DNA of 64,000 nucleotides from Vitellaria paradoxa (GCA_019916065.1 CM034241.1:24775340-24839339); one strand, 5' to 3'; shown: positions 34,024-46,322, counted from the first letter of the stretch. Made by a program: numbers and translations. The notes: generated by a model from the letters alone, not told the origin.

Positions 34024-34190
34024 CAAATGAAAATTACCCTTATATAAAATGATGGTATTCTTTTTAACTTTTTATTTTGTGTATGTGTGGGTGTGTAAAC
34101 TTTCCATCAAATGAAAATCATCCTTATATAAAATGATGGTATTATTTTTTATTTTTTGTGTGTGTGTATGTGTAAATTTTCCATTAATTT
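34024..34190. repeat. 84 bp two-copy tandem repeat
   Basis: CAAATGAAAATYAYCCTTAT then ATAAAATGATGGTATT, a T run, GTGTGTGT-rich sequence and TTTTCCAT, at 34024 and 34108. Non-coding. Confidence 0.85.
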
Positions 34191-34267
34191 TCGTAGGTTT
34201 ACTCCCTAAGTTTTATTTGAAATTCCAATTGAGGATATGAGATTTTTTTAACGCAGTTAAGTAGATG

Positions 34268-34417
34268 AGGTTTTAATTAGTTTTTTTTTTTTTTTTTTTG
34301 AGAGGTAAAATTTAGTTTTTTATAAGGGGGAGGGGGAAGACTCGAACTCGAGTCATAAACGGACAGAAGAGACTCTTAACACTGAGCTACAGGCCACGCT
34401 CAAGGTTTTAATTAGTT
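34268..34417 (-). mobile_element. tRNA-derived SINE (family B) with 15 bp perfect target duplication
   Basis: AGGTTTTAATTAGTT occurs at 34268-34282 and 34403-34417. Between the copies (34283-34402, minus strand) the element starts GAGCGTGGCCTGTAGCTCAG (A box), has a B-box-like GACTCGAGTTCGAGTC, a GGGGGAGG-complement stretch, and ends in a run of about 20 A. Confidence 0.93.
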
Positions 34418-34526
34418 GTAATGTCTTGAATTGGGGCAAAATGGTCACTAATGTTGGACTTTGTAATTAAGTTCAAGCCTTTAATTGTTATAAAAAAATA
34501 ATATAAAAAAAGCTAATCCTAACTTC

Positions 34527-34825
34527 AACTTAGGGCTTGTTTGGATGTAAAATTTTTTTAAACTCTTTGGCAAAAATTGCTAGATGCAACTTTTTATATG
34601 TTTGGTAAAAATTTAAAAATTTCAGTAACTTTTAGTAACTTTTGGTTGTTTGGTAAAAAATTAAAGAAATTTTCTAGAATTTCTATTAACTTTTAGTAAC
34701 TGTTAGTTGTTTAGTAAATGGTTAAAAGAAGTTTTTAGCAAAGTTTGATGGTGTTGCCAAACACCAAAATAGGCAAAAGTTTACATTTTCCCCCTTTTTT
34801 CCCCCAACCAAACAGACCTAAAACT
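34527..34825. mobile_element. MITE-like element
   Basis: Imperfect inverted ends: TAGGGCTTGTTTGGATG on the left, and TAGGTCTGTTTGGTTGG from the complement of the right end. The interior has repeated TTTGGTAAA and AGTAACTTTTRGT words. No coding content. The target duplication is not clear, so the superfamily is left open. Confidence 0.5.
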
Positions 34826-35548
34826 CTATGGGTAAAGAAAAATTTGTCCTTTTTGTCTCCTATAATATATATATATATATATTTCTTACGACGACACAAT
34901 GTGAACACAATAAAAGAAATGCACTAAATTCAAGAAACTGCCAAGTCAAGGTGTATTTTAAATTCAAAAGTTATGAAAATTGAACTTTAATAAATAAACA
35001 AACATTGTTTGGCAATGGCAATAGCAATGGAAATGAAAATGGGATGGAATGAGAATATAAACACAAATTCCTACATTAAGTGCATAAATAATTTGGAATG
35101 AGAGTTTATTTTGTTACTATATAGTATGTATGTATATATAATAATGAAATTGAAATATGAGTTGAAAGACTCGATCACCTTTTTTTTTTTTTTTAGAAAG
35201 ATATTGAATTAAGAGGTCAATTTGTCAATTCACGTTTTACAAAGAGTTTCACGCTTTGCAAAACTTTTATATATATCATATTTTTCTCCTAAATCATATA
35301 TTCTACAAATTAAGGAAGATGAAAATTCTAGTTCTTTGATTGAAGATCAACTAAATATGATAATTCTTTCTAACAAAAATTCTTATTCTAATTCTTAAGG
35401 CATATGACAAATTAAACATAGCAACAACAAACATGCATATATATGTATATTATCATGACCAAACCTACAAACGACGGATTGGGTCTCACCACGATGTGCG
35501 TGTCTGTGATCACCTGATTGTGTGATATATATTTCTGAGAAATATTTT
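34826..35548. other. AT-rich spacer, nothing recognised
   Basis: Contains a (TA)n run at about 34865-34882. No gene or element was recognised. Confidence 0.45.
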
Positions 35549-35610
35549 TATCACACCCCTGAATCTTGTGACATAAGAGGTGAACTAAATCTAATCATAC
35601 ACATGATGCA

Positions 35611-36170
35611 CAGGTTTCTGATTGTGTCAAGCGATGGTTTCAAGACACCCTCAAGGAGGTAAAGGCGGGTGACAGCACTATGCAAGTCTTGGTGGGTCAG
35701 ATGTATTACAGTGGCTATGGAGTCCATAGAGATGCCCAGAAGGGTCGTGCTTGGATTAGTAGAGCTTCAAAGAGTCGATCGTCGGTGTGGAAAGTCAATG
35801 ACAAACATCTTGGTTACAATGCAAGTGACTCTGATTCAGATGATATGAAGAGTGATACCAAAGTTAGATCTCCGTTTTTTTATTCAAGATCAAGAATGAC
35901 AAAGTCTTTTGCTGTGTATTCTTGGGACTGTGCAACTACACCAGGCTTCTGTAACATCTGGAGTTGCCTGTGCTTCTCATTCGTTAGCTCTTCTTTTCTT
36001 GTTATTTTTGTATCCTCAAGTTTTTGTTTCAGTTAGCAAAATTTTGTATTTATACCGTTGTTTTTGTTTGAACCACATTGATTAATTTTCCTTCCCTTTT
36101 TGTTGATATGGATGGATTCACTGTTGAATAAAATAAAGTTCTTGTTCCTATTTTTTTTTTTTTTTAAATT
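35611..36170 (+). pseudogene. Inserted exon of a SEL1-like repeat protein gene
   Basis: After an acceptor-like CACAG at 35609-35613 the frame reads VSDCVKRWFQDTLKEVKAGD, then MQVLVGQMYYSGYGVHRDAQ, then KGRAWISRASKSRSSVWKV, then GYNASDSDSDDMKSDTK (ends about 35862). MQVLVGQMYYSGYGV…GRAW is a standard Sel1 repeat, and the order matches the C-terminal exon of a plant SEL1-like protein of unknown function that normally ends near DTK. Here the frame runs on to 36036 through sequence that looks like 3' UTR. The insert replaces a few bases of the LTR-like element. Only this exon is present. Confidence 0.75.
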
Positions 36171-36612
36171 CTACCTGATTAGAGCCATAACTACACTGAA
36201 GCAGAATCCATAATTTATAATGATAAACTAACAGTAAGGTAATAATGAATAAGTCTTGGTTAAACCAAGCAGCAGTTCTCTAATACGGTCCCAAAATAAT
36301 AATAATAATAATCTTAGCCTTATGGCTTTACAACAAAATCTAGTAAGTCTAATTAAAATAATATTATAGTTCCTGCTAATTAAAATAATAACATTACTTC
36401 TAATGAAATTAAATCCATCGCAGTAGGCCCCACCAAACTTTTTAGGATCTGCACTTACACCACAATTTGTAGGGACGTAGCACCATCTACTCATGCCCAC
36501 GATGCATGATAAAAACACATATAATATGCAGCAATAATTAATCATTATAAATTCAATATCCAATAATCATATATCATTAATCCACATCGATAACCAATAA
36601 TCATTAACCAAT

Positions 36613-36654
36613 ATCAATAACCAATTACCTACCAAAAAAAAAATCAATAACCAA
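36613..36654 (+). mobile_element. Micro-insert with SINE-like tail
   Basis: The direct repeat ATCAATAACCAA (36613-36624 and 36643-36654) flanks TTACCTACC plus nine A. CACCTACC plus A run is the 3' end of the SINE at 47907-48004. Local sequence is rich in CAATAACCA words, so chance is a risk here. Confidence 0.45.
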
Positions 36655-37449
36655 ATAATCAACATAATCAAATATCCATTTATTATCTTTCTTTTATTTC
36701 TTTACCATTTTCACATTATCGTATCATAATCTTGGGGTGGATACTATTAACATCATTTTTATGGACCAATCATTTAATGGAAACGATTAACCAAAACGTC
36801 ATCATTTGTGATCCTTGGACCACGGGCCACGATGAGCCGAATCATCATCTCGGCGCCGTTTATAGATCAGAATTCAATGGTCATGATGGACTAGCATAAA
36901 TGTCATGATGTAAGCTACTAATCTACTGGCACAATAACCAATCCCTGTGTAGGTTTAGGGTCTTTCAACCCAAGGATAGTCTCTGTGCCCCTTCTATTTT
37001 CTAGCATCTGCCAACCTTGCAATTACAATAGCACATTTCATTTATCTCTTTCCACTTTCTTTATCATGTTTTATTCATAATTAACAATCTTTTATCATAA
37101 TAAATCACAATATCATAACCATTTTACTTAACAATTTATCACGAATAATAACAAAATCATATCATTACACCTTTCAATAGTTCACATCACATAAGCAACT
37201 TTCATTTAATATTATTCCTCAATTATTCAAATCATGCACTTCTCATTTATCTAATTTATGACATTATTTATTTTATAATTTTTTAAATTAATCATTTGGT
37301 AGTCAAAGTTTGGTCTAAAACATGTTTTATAATTCAGAAAGAAAAAATTTAGGTTTCTAGTCGAAGAGGGTGCACGAGGCTTAAGCCCCTATGCCAGGAC
37401 AAGGGCACGCACTCGACCACAGGGATTCATGCACCTAAGCAAATAGGAA

Positions 37450-37950
37450 AAGTGATGTAGGACAAATTTGATAATTTTCAAATTTCTTTTGAATTAGTCT
37501 TATCATATTTTGTTTACGATTTTATTAGTTGTATTTCAGTCAAAAGTTATTTGTAATCCAAATAGAATTTAGATTGGATAGAAAGACTCCTATAAAACCT
37601 ATCCTAATTAGGATTAGAGTGAGGATTAATTTTTCCTATAAATAGGGCACTTTATAAACACTTTTTATTCAAGTCAATTATTATTCATTCTTTATTTCAT
37701 AAACACAAAACCCTAAACTTATGTCTTGCATTTTCTCTCAATTTTCTTTTTATTCAAGTCAATTATTATTCATTCTTTATTTCCTAAACGCAAAACCCAA
37801 ACTTATTCATTCTCTATTTCATAAACACAAAACCCTAAACTTAAGATTTTAGCATTATCGTTGAGCAAGTCAATTTATCCTTGCATTACGCTAAGAAGAT
37901 CTACAATGCTTGCTCTGTTTCTGGTTTTTTGAAGGTTCTATGCTTAAATC
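37450..37950 (+). repeat. Possible solo LTR nested in the larger element
   Basis: Starts near TGATGTAGGACAAATTTG. A promoter-like CCTATAAATAGGGCAC lies at about 37637-37652. It is followed by two to three copies of a TTCAAGTCAATTATTATTC, ATTCTTTATTTC and ACCCTAAACTT unit (37663-37850). The sequence is absent from the sister element. Ends not proven. Confidence 0.45.
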
Positions 37951-38870
37951 TCAAATTGGTTAAGAAATAAACTATTTTCTTAAAACTTATTATTTCAAAT
38001 AATAACACAAGACTTATGTGATGCCTATGAAATGATCAATTTGAAGTTCCAACAAGTATAGATCAAGATATGCGATCACTTTCATTTTCTTTCCCACAGA
38101 TATATATATATATACACACACACATATACGTGTATATAACTTGCATGTTCTTCCACAAAATGCATTCAAAACTCAAAATGATTAATGTAACATTATCCTA
38201 ATCTCTTCTACACATCATATATGTAAGTAAAGTGCATAAATTCCCTACCTCAAGTGACAAAACGAAGAAAATTAGAAACCAGTAACTGGTCGATAAACTC
38301 TCAAAAATTTCGTAAACTTTACATGCTCAAACCATAGATCCTATCACTAAAATAATCACACCATTACATTCAACACTATTCCAATTGCATGTTTGTAAAA
38401 TTAATTTGAAATTGGTTAAGGTTTGATACACTTACCAACCTCATACTTGTTCGTCGCTTCTCTCCAGTTCTCTCCAAAACTAGCAACACCAACTCACACA
38501 CTGTATATACACACACATATGCATACATAGATCATTCGGGAGAAAGGGAGGCAAGCCACCTCTTCTGACCTCGTCTCTAGCTATGATCTACACTCAAAAG
38601 GATGCCCAAACAGCACGCACGGCGGCGTAAAACACAGACTAACACTTCAGTCAAATGTTAGTCCAATTCGAGTGCACGAGCTTCACCTTCGTGCCCTCGC
38701 CCCTTTCGTGCATACGCTTGGGCAAGCTTCTCTTTTTGCCAACTTTGAGAAGTGTTAACTTTTGACCCAAAATTTGGTCCTCTACATCTCAAATTCTACC
38801 ATTTTTACTCACATTAATATACCCCTGCATTATAATCTCAATTAATGGAATTTCAAGTTATTACAATTTT

Positions 38871-40185
38871 AAAGGACAGGGCCATGCTATATAAGTTAGG
38901 ATATGTCATCTGATATTTTCAAAAAGAGGTGTGTCGAGAAACCCCGATTTTTTATTCTTATTTTGGAATTTTTATTATGTTTTGAAATTATGATAAATGG
39001 CTCTATTTAGTGACTCCTAACTGATATAAGTAATCAAAACAATGGATCTGGGGGTTTGGTTGTGCATAGCAACTGCCACAACTAGATACCAAAGGATATC
39101 TCAAGTGTCATTCTGGCTTTTGCAATCTCAATCTTACAATAATGTTTGGCTTTTTATGATGATTGTCACAATATAACCCCTAAAATAATCTAATGTACAT
39201 GATGCATGAAATGTGAGATGATCAAACCTTGCAAGGTTGCCCACATATCTTCTAAAAAATTAAGCCAGTCATAGTTTTTGTGTGCAAGTGTAATGATATA
39301 TCCACTTAAGTAATGATGATGTTTCGAATAGTATTTTATACGCCGATTTAGATACTATAAGCATTTTTAAAGGCTGTGGAATATGGAAGTCTATCCAAAT
39401 GCTCCTTTGACTAGTTCGTGAGGGATGAAGGTATGCCACTTTGAGGGCTTTACTAAGGAAAAAGGGTGACTTGAATTTATATAATCCTTACGTTTACATA
39501 TGAAAATAATAGTAAGGGCTTTGCCAAGGAAATGTGATGCGATGGCCTTGTAATGACCGTGATGATTTTGTTAGGGAGAAAAGTAAAAGGATGATAATGA
39601 GATGGTCATAAAGATGGTGACTAAACTCAAGTAATGCCCAAGCTACCTATATACCCTTAAGAGGCATCATGTCAACGTAGTTCGAACCTAAAATAGTCTG
39701 GACTATATATGTGTCTTGTGAATAACGGGTAATGTTGGATAGGAGTAATAGATTGACTATATGTATGTGATTTGAGAATGTTGTAGATAAAAACTTAGTG
39801 GCCTCAGTCATCATTATCAACCCTAATGGGCTATCTAAGTATGCAAATGAAAATGTGTAGGTGTTGGTAGTGATTCACTGAGGAGTGGTCAAAGTCTCCA
39901 CAGAGAGGACTTCGTGTCATATGTGTTGGATTAAATGTGCCTTATAAGTCATACAGCTTATATACTTTTATAAATTGTTAATAAAAATTCTTTTTTTTTT
40001 ATACAGACATGTTTTTTTTTTTTTACATACATGTTTACTATTATAATAATTATATGGATGCATAAGACATGTCACGACTAGGGAACACACTTAAAGTGAA
40101 TCTTGTGTATTAAGTGTAATTCATAACTAGAAAGATATAATCTCACTAGTTACTTGTGTTTGCACTATTAGTCTATAGTTAGAGT
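38871..40185. other. Intergenic, nothing recognised
   Basis: No open frame or domain recognised. Two T runs lie at about 39988-40024. Confidence 0.4.
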
Positions 40186-40345
40186 CACTACTAAAAAAAA
40201 GGCCTTTTGAGTGGTAGCCAAAAATTAAGGAGTTGTGGCCAAAGGGCATTGGCTACAACTTGGCTACGGCTCATCAGCGGTGGTTTTTACTAGGTAGCAA
40301 AAGGTTATTTGGCTACGACTCATGACTGTAGCCATGTATTGGCTA
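40186..40345 (+). mobile_element. CACTA-type terminus with subterminal repeats
   Basis: CACTACTAAAAAAAAGGCC at 40186 has the form of an En/Spm-type end. It is followed by repeated GGCTACRACT and TAGCCA words in both orientations over 150 bp. A matching opposite end was not found in the window, so it may be a fragment or a small deletion derivative. Confidence 0.5.
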
Positions 40346-42470
40346 CGGAAAAAATACTACACATAGTACAACATAAAAAATCTATAATACAATACCCAAA
40401 CAAAATCTATAATACAATACCAAAAAAATGTCCTGAATATTGTATTAAAAAAAAAGGACAAACATAACATCCCCAATATAGTACCAAAAAAAATCATCCT
40501 GTATCAATCTTAATCTGAATCCTTAAAATAAAGATAAAATAATGATTAGTTTAATAGACCAGCTAATTAACATAATAAAAAATAAATGTAACGTAAAATA
40601 ATATTTAAAAATCTTATCCATAAATTTAAAACATATATAAAACTAGATGAGAGCATATCTAAAACTAGACAAGGGTATATCCTAACATGTAAGCCATTTA
40701 CTGAGAGCAAGCTATCCCTCATGCTAACTTGAGCAAGTGAACAGTACAGTATCATATGGTTTTTAACTTATACCTTCTCATGTATTCTTCTTTTAGTGTG
40801 TTGGTGATGCACAAGAACAAACTACTCTGCAATTCCCTCTACCATGTTAGCCTTTTCAACTACGGGCACAACTATTTTTTTTTTTGGGTAAGTACGGGCA
40901 CAACTTCACTTTCCTCATTTGTCTTTTCCCTGATGTAAACCTTCCTACTGTGATAATTTGTTAAAATATGCCCTTTTCTTGCCTCATTTATAGCATACCA
41001 TGTCCTTGTTATCCTTATCTATCTCCTAGTGCATCCCAGGCCTCTTTAAATCTATCTTCTTTGGTCTAAGTTTATTTTTTGCTCTCAACTTTCCTGCACA
41101 AGCCTTCATAAAAGGCCCCTCTTTCTTTGCATGATTGTGAGACTTGTCTTTTAAGCATAGCTTGCTAGAACCATGCACACTTCAACTTCAATGACAAAAA
41201 GAGCTGTGCGTGACAATAATCATATAGATAAAATATTATAAAATCATACCTAGCACTCCCACTTTACAACCTTTTCTCAAACAAGCCACGTGCCTAACTG
41301 CTAACTTATCCAAATAAAAATATATTATGGATAATTGGAAATAATAGAGGTATGAGTATTCTTTCAATTGAGGCAATTATTTATCGAAAGTTGGGTGGGA
41401 AATCATTACGTAACAGATAACTATTAATGAGTCTCGTAAAAGAAGCCAAAAAAAAAAAAAAAAAGAGAAACATACTTCAGATGAAAGCATATAGAACAAA
41501 AACATAATGAAAAAGAAATAAATCCCAAATGCTTAAGATAGCCTAAGAATTGAGGTAAGTTAAAAACTTAAAAAATCTTCAATTTATATATGCTCCAAAC
41601 ATGAAGATAGAAATTTTCAATGTATGCAAAGCACAACCATTATTGAGCCAAGGTACTTAGTCTACAAATCCTTGTAAAATCTCTATTCGAGATAATCAAT
41701 GATCTGTATAGCCAAAACAGTTAGCTTCAACCCATTTAACTTCATATTAGATGGCATTTGTATTAATGAATTTCAAATTAAGGAATTTGGTATTAATTAT
41801 TTAAGTAAAATTTTTTAAATAAAACTTTCTTAATTTAGAAAAGAATTTTATCATAATTTCAGTAGTTTTACATATATATTTTTATAATGTATTTAAACTT
41901 GTAACCATTGAACCGAATTTCAATGTCTTTATGTGTTGAATATACAAAATAGTTTTTCTTTCCTTTGCTATTGTATAAATCTTTAAATAAATCTTGAGAT
42001 GCAATGGAGAGAACTCAGAATTCTCGTGGGTTGTATGTGATTTTCTCTTGGGAAGTATCAAACATATTTGGTAGGTAGGATTAGCAAATCTTATTTTAGG
42101 TACTACTATATATATTTCTTAAAAGCACCCAACATTCACCATAGGGGAATAATGTATGTAGGCACTTGGGATAAAAATCATATGGCCCTCTATTTCCTTC
42201 CTTTTGTCAATATAATTTAGCAAGCAAACATATAGGTAAACAATTTTTTTTTTTTTTTTTTTATAGATGTAGGTATATATATGTGTGTTTTTTTTAATAT
42301 AATAATTCTTATATTTTCTTTGCATTGGAATTTCTTGGAATTGTTTAGTCCTTGATTGTGTTAGCTGATATTTTGTTGTAATACCATAATACTATTTACA
42401 TTTTATTGTTTCTGCAAATACAACTCATATCTTTTGGTAGTTGCAAATCTAGTTTATAATTATGTTTATT
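40346..42470. other. AT-rich intergenic DNA
   Basis: Short repeated TATAATACAATACC words near 40380-40430, and T and A runs at about 41448-41464 and 42243-42262. No gene recognised. Confidence 0.4.
40861..40905 (-). mobile_element. Micro-insert with poly(A) tail, 13 bp target duplication
   Basis: TACGGGCACAACT occurs at 40861-40873 and 40893-40905. The 19 bp between reads, on the minus strand, CTTACCC plus an A run ending in T. It is a retroinsert truncated to its tail, with an end like the local SINEs (ACCTACC plus A). Confidence 0.7.
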
Positions 42471-43269
42471 TATGACTGACTATACTTTTATAATGGGAAC
42501 CCTATAAGACGAACCCTAGAACCCACAATCAAAATTGAAATATTTACCCCACGAAAGCTAAAATTAGATCAAGAACCCTAACCCAAAAATTACTGGAATC
42601 AAGAATCAAAGGTATAAGATTTGAATGCCACTAAGATGAAATCATTGATAAGTTCTAAAAAGTTTATTAAAGAACCGAAGAAAAAGTTTTCTCTATCTCA
42701 TATAATGTAAAAATAAATCTAACCCACAAAAAATGTCTTTCACACTATATACAACTTACCTAAAGAAACCCTATTTTAATCAAACCCTAATTTAATCCTA
42801 ATTTAATCAAAGTCCAAAACTAGGTATAGGCTTAATTAACGTCTAGTCCATGTTAAATGAAACGTAAATATAGATAGTTTAAACAAAGCCTATGCCACAT
42901 ATTAATGAAGCTCAATCTGCTTGAAGCTCAATTCGTATAAGGCTTGTATATCTACCCCCTTGCTACATACTAAACAGTTCCATCTTTTGCTTGAATCATA
43001 TGGATTACGGCTTGTTCCTCTTTTGAGCCCAACTTTATGCTTGATGCCACCTTAGAAGAATTCCTTAAAGCTTGCTCAACCCAAATGTCATAAATTAGGC
43101 CATTTAATGCCTCTTTGATCCTCTTAGCCCGAACCCTTATAATTGGTCCAACTGGCACATGTAATGAATCCTTCGATGTTGCTTGTTGATTCTTATCATA
43201 ACCAATAAGCAGCCAATGACCAATGCCAAGGCTCGGTCCCATGATATGCCAAATAGCCAATTGAACCAA
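42470..43269 (-). pseudogene. Gypsy retrotransposon C-terminal remnant
   Basis: 43269-42970 reads DSLHVPVGPIIRVRAKRI, then KEALNGLIYDIWVEQ. It ends in EEQAVIHMIQAKDG, the short linker that closes many plant gypsy polyproteins (family …GPITRARAKRI…). Just downstream on the minus strand is GCAAGGGGGTAG, a polypurine-tract-like site, so LTR remnants probably fill 42500-42950. The upstream part of the element is absent. Confidence 0.65.
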
Positions 43270-44469
43270 AGCTAACCACTATGTATCTCCTCCATCAGCA
43301 CCTAGCAGCGCGCTAGTAGGCCTACGTTATTGCACTTCTATTTTATGATACATATTTAATTCCTTAAATAGAGTGGACACCCCTAAAACCTCTGTTCATA
43401 ATATAATAATCACAATATATATAAATACACACATTAAAAGAAAACATAACCTGTCTTGTTTATACTATTTCCATAGATAAAATAAATAGATTATTAATCT
43501 AAGACTGTTGAAACTCTAGGTTTATTTACATAAACTCTAAATACTAACATGAGATTATAATTAAAACAGGAAAATAGACGACTTCAATTCTCTTTTAGGT
43601 ACATGCAGCTACTTTTAGACTTAACCTAAAATGGATAAATTTAGGTGTTAGTATCACACACTTAATGAAGGTATCATCTTAAAATAAAAGATCATAAATA
43701 TACACCAAAAATTATCTACAATAATTATATAGTCAAATGTCTCATAAATAAGCAATAATTAATTTAAATGTACCACATTTGATAATAGTAAAAATATCTC
43801 AACATACAATTTATCTCCATTTTTTATTTATCAACCATCATCATCACGTTATACCCCAATTGCCTGTCTCATGACATATATTCATAATAACGAATTTAAA
43901 TGATAATGCAGCATACACTTGGCCCCAGCTGGCATGTGAGTTAAGCGCTTAATTATGGACATTGGCTTTAATTAGCATGTCTAATTGGTCTCATCTGGCC
44001 TTATTATTTTTTTGGTCCCATCTGACCTCACATTTTTTTTCTTTGGCCCCGTCTAGCTTGGCCCCATATGGTCATAATGCAAGTGTAATGCATACTATTT
44101 ATACTGATATACAAGAATATTTTTTTCTCAAAACATTTATCAATCCATACAGAGTCACAATTCACCGATAAAACAATTAATTCATTATTAGTCAACATTT
44201 CTTATCAACACAAATAATTAATAACAATTAAATGAAATTTATCAATTCACATTTATTTCCTCTTACATTTAATTTTAATACACGTACATAGACAGCAAAA
44301 TACTCTAAGAAAATTAGATTATTGAGGTGATTGATGCTGATTATCTTTGGGTTCTAATTTTTAAACCAAACAAACTATACGAATCAAATATTGAATAATT
44401 AAAATATGAACAAAACAATTAATAATATAAATTTAATAAATAGAACACAATCATTACACATTCAACATA
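43270..44469. other. AT-rich spacer, nothing recognised
   Basis: Short repeated GGCCCC and GGTC-CATCTG words at 43920-44080 recall parts of LTR-type elements. No gene recognised. Confidence 0.4.
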
Positions 44470-44879
44470 TTTAATTTAGGGTAAATTACACACAAACCCC
44501 TTGAATATTTAGGTAATTACACTTGGACCCCCTCAACATTTAAAAATTATAGACACCTTTGTTATTTTGCAAAGTTGCTAACACATAAACCCCTTCCGTT
44601 AATCTGTTTGCTGACTCTGTTAATTTTAGTAATGTATAGACAAATATACCCTTTAATGACAAATACTCTAAAAAAACTCCTCTCATAATGTCGTCGTCAT
44701 CATTACCCATTTTGGTGCTCGCCGCCTAAAACCTCTAGTTGGTGAGCCTGTAAAAATCGAAGATGGTTCCAAAGGTGCTGGAAAATCCTACTTTCTTCAC
44801 TCTGTGAATGAAATAGAGAGTCAGCGAAAAAACATTACGATGACCAAGCATGCTTTTTCATCCACAAATCCCTAGCAAT

Positions 44880-45260
44880 GGGGATATTTTTTATATCGTT
44901 CTAACGCTAGAGAGATTTACATAGATTTGTTTTGATTTGTATAACTTCTAGCTTGTATAGATTTGGATAGAGATGATCTTGTATAAATTCTCTTTAAAAT
45001 CATTCTAATATTGGGGAGAAATGATCTTGTGTAGATTTAGGGAGATTTGTATATATTTGTAGGTGTTTGTATAGCTTCTAGTTTGTATAGATTTGTATAG
45101 AGATGATCTTGTATGGGTTTATATTGATTCTGATATGTGATTTGAAACACTTAGTTGTATGGATTTTTATACATTTGCCCAGATTAAAGAGCTAGCTTCT
45201 GGTTTGTATAGATTTAGATAGAAATGATCTTGTATGGATTTGTATTAATTCTAGTTTGTG
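44880..45260. repeat. Degenerate minisatellite inside the MULE
   Basis: The block CTTCTAGYTTGTATAGATTT, RGATAGAGATGATCTTGTAT occurs three times (about 44946, 45076 and 45195), separated by related TTTGTATAGATTT words. Confidence 0.8.
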
Positions 45261-45544
45261 AATTACAGAGACTAGAGAGTCAATCTAAATTTTATCTATA
45301 TCTATATTTTCTAACTTTCATGATAGGTAGTGTTGGAATTCGAAGATTGGGATTTGAAGCAGAGGAGTGCGACAGTATCCTCGAAGTTGTGGAGGAAGAA
45401 GAGGGCCGCGACGGTGCCTATCATCAGCACAATTACGCCAGTTTCTACCTAGATAGTCTTAGTTTCCATGCTGATGGACATGGACTGGAGATTGAACATA
45501 TCCAGGATGATGAAGGCTCCGTCAGAGACATAGGAGAAGACTAA
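45224..45544 (+). CDS. Acidic open frame inside the MULE, unknown
   Basis: Up to 106 codons. The downstream part from about residue 36 reads SVGIRRLGFEAEECDSILEV, then VEEEEGRDGAYH, and ends SVRDIGED. It is rich in Glu and Asp and unlike the surrounding AT-rich repeats. I do not recognise it. The minus strand is also open over part of this stretch. It could be captured host exon sequence or chance. Confidence 0.3.
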   Translation: MILYGFVLILVCELQRLESQSKFYLYLYFLTFMIGSVGIRRLGFEAEECDSILEVVEEEEGRDGAYHQHNYASFYLDSLSFHADGHGLEIEHIQDDEGSVRDIGED

Positions 45545-45748
45545 AGGGTAAACTTGGCGTAATGGAAAATTTTTTTGGTTGACATCATCATTTTAACTGA
45601 AATTCTAATGGAATACTAATGGAAGGGATCTAGGTGTTAGTAACATTTCAAAATAAAGAAGGTGTCTGTAATTTTCAAATGTCAAGAGGGTTTATGTGTA
45701 ATTATCTAAACATTTAGGGGGTTTATGTGCAATTTACCCTTTAATTTA

Positions 45749-46020
45749 TTTAACTTTCCATAGAATTAATTTTAAATTAACAAAATAAAATAAATTACCT
45801 TAGCAAAGCTCGGCCAAAACTCTTAATTTTTTTCTTTCTCGCAATTTTTCTCACTCTCTATTCTCTTCTTTAACCATTACATATACCATATGTGTATTTA
45901 CATGTATATTCCAGTAGCTAAGACTCCACCACCTCATTTATTCCAGTTTTTTTTTCTTTTTTTCTATATTTTGCCACGTAGCCTATCACCAAGGCTTAAA
46001 ACATACCCATGTAACATATC
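45749..46020. other. Spacer between MULE and CACTA
   Basis: AT-rich, with no gene. The last three bases, ATC, are the left target duplication of the CACTA element. Confidence 0.5.
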
Positions 46021-46292
46021 TACTACCAGAAATAATAGCAAAGCAGGTCGGGGGAATGCTCGACCACTTGGAGGAGGTCGAGAAAAGGACTTTACATGAT
46101 CGCTTCGGACAAACGCTCGATCACTTTGAGGTGGTCGAGAAAACCTTTCACCTTCCCCATATCCCTCTTTTTCCAACTTTACCTTATTTCCCTTAGTACT
46201 TTCTCTCTCAATCTCTCTCTATTCGTGTTGCTACTCTCCCTATCTATTGGAGCCACTGTCCCCCGTCGCCGGCACTTAGCTCCCTCAGGCAT

Positions 46293-46322
46293 TCTCCCTC
46301 CCTCTCTCTCTCTCTCTCTTTC
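46293..46322. repeat. (CT)n microsatellite
   Basis: CCCTCCCTCTCTCT-type run in the left part of the CACTA element. Confidence 0.9.

Larger units (their letters stand above)
35549..38870 (+). mobile_element. Large LTR-like element, copy 2, with nested inserts
   Basis: Same family as 25749-28374. It opens ATCACACCCCTGAATCTTG and closes with TCAAGTTATTACA; the middle blocks are in the same order. It differs by two inserts: a host-gene exon at about 35611-36170, and an LTR-like segment near 37450-37950. The termini have decayed (the opening TG is lost) and no target duplication is visible. Confidence 0.6.
44470..45748. mobile_element. Non-autonomous MULE (Pack-MULE candidate) with perfect 9 bp target duplication
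   Basis: The element 44479-45739 has long terminal inverted repeats of about 130-200 bp. Both start GGGTAAATT-CACA and share AACCCC, then TAATTACAC, then AATTAYAGACACCTT and TTTGCAAA-like blocks. The flanks are TTTAATTTA (44470-44478 and 45740-45748), exact. Nine-base duplications with long TIRs define Mutator-like elements. The interior holds non-TE sequence, including an acidic open frame, so gene capture is possible. No transposase. Confidence 0.9.

Noticed and set aside
45964..46176. Minus-strand frame with repeated FSRPP words
   Set aside because: It is the complement of the CACTA subterminal repeats (TCGACC/GGTCGAG words).
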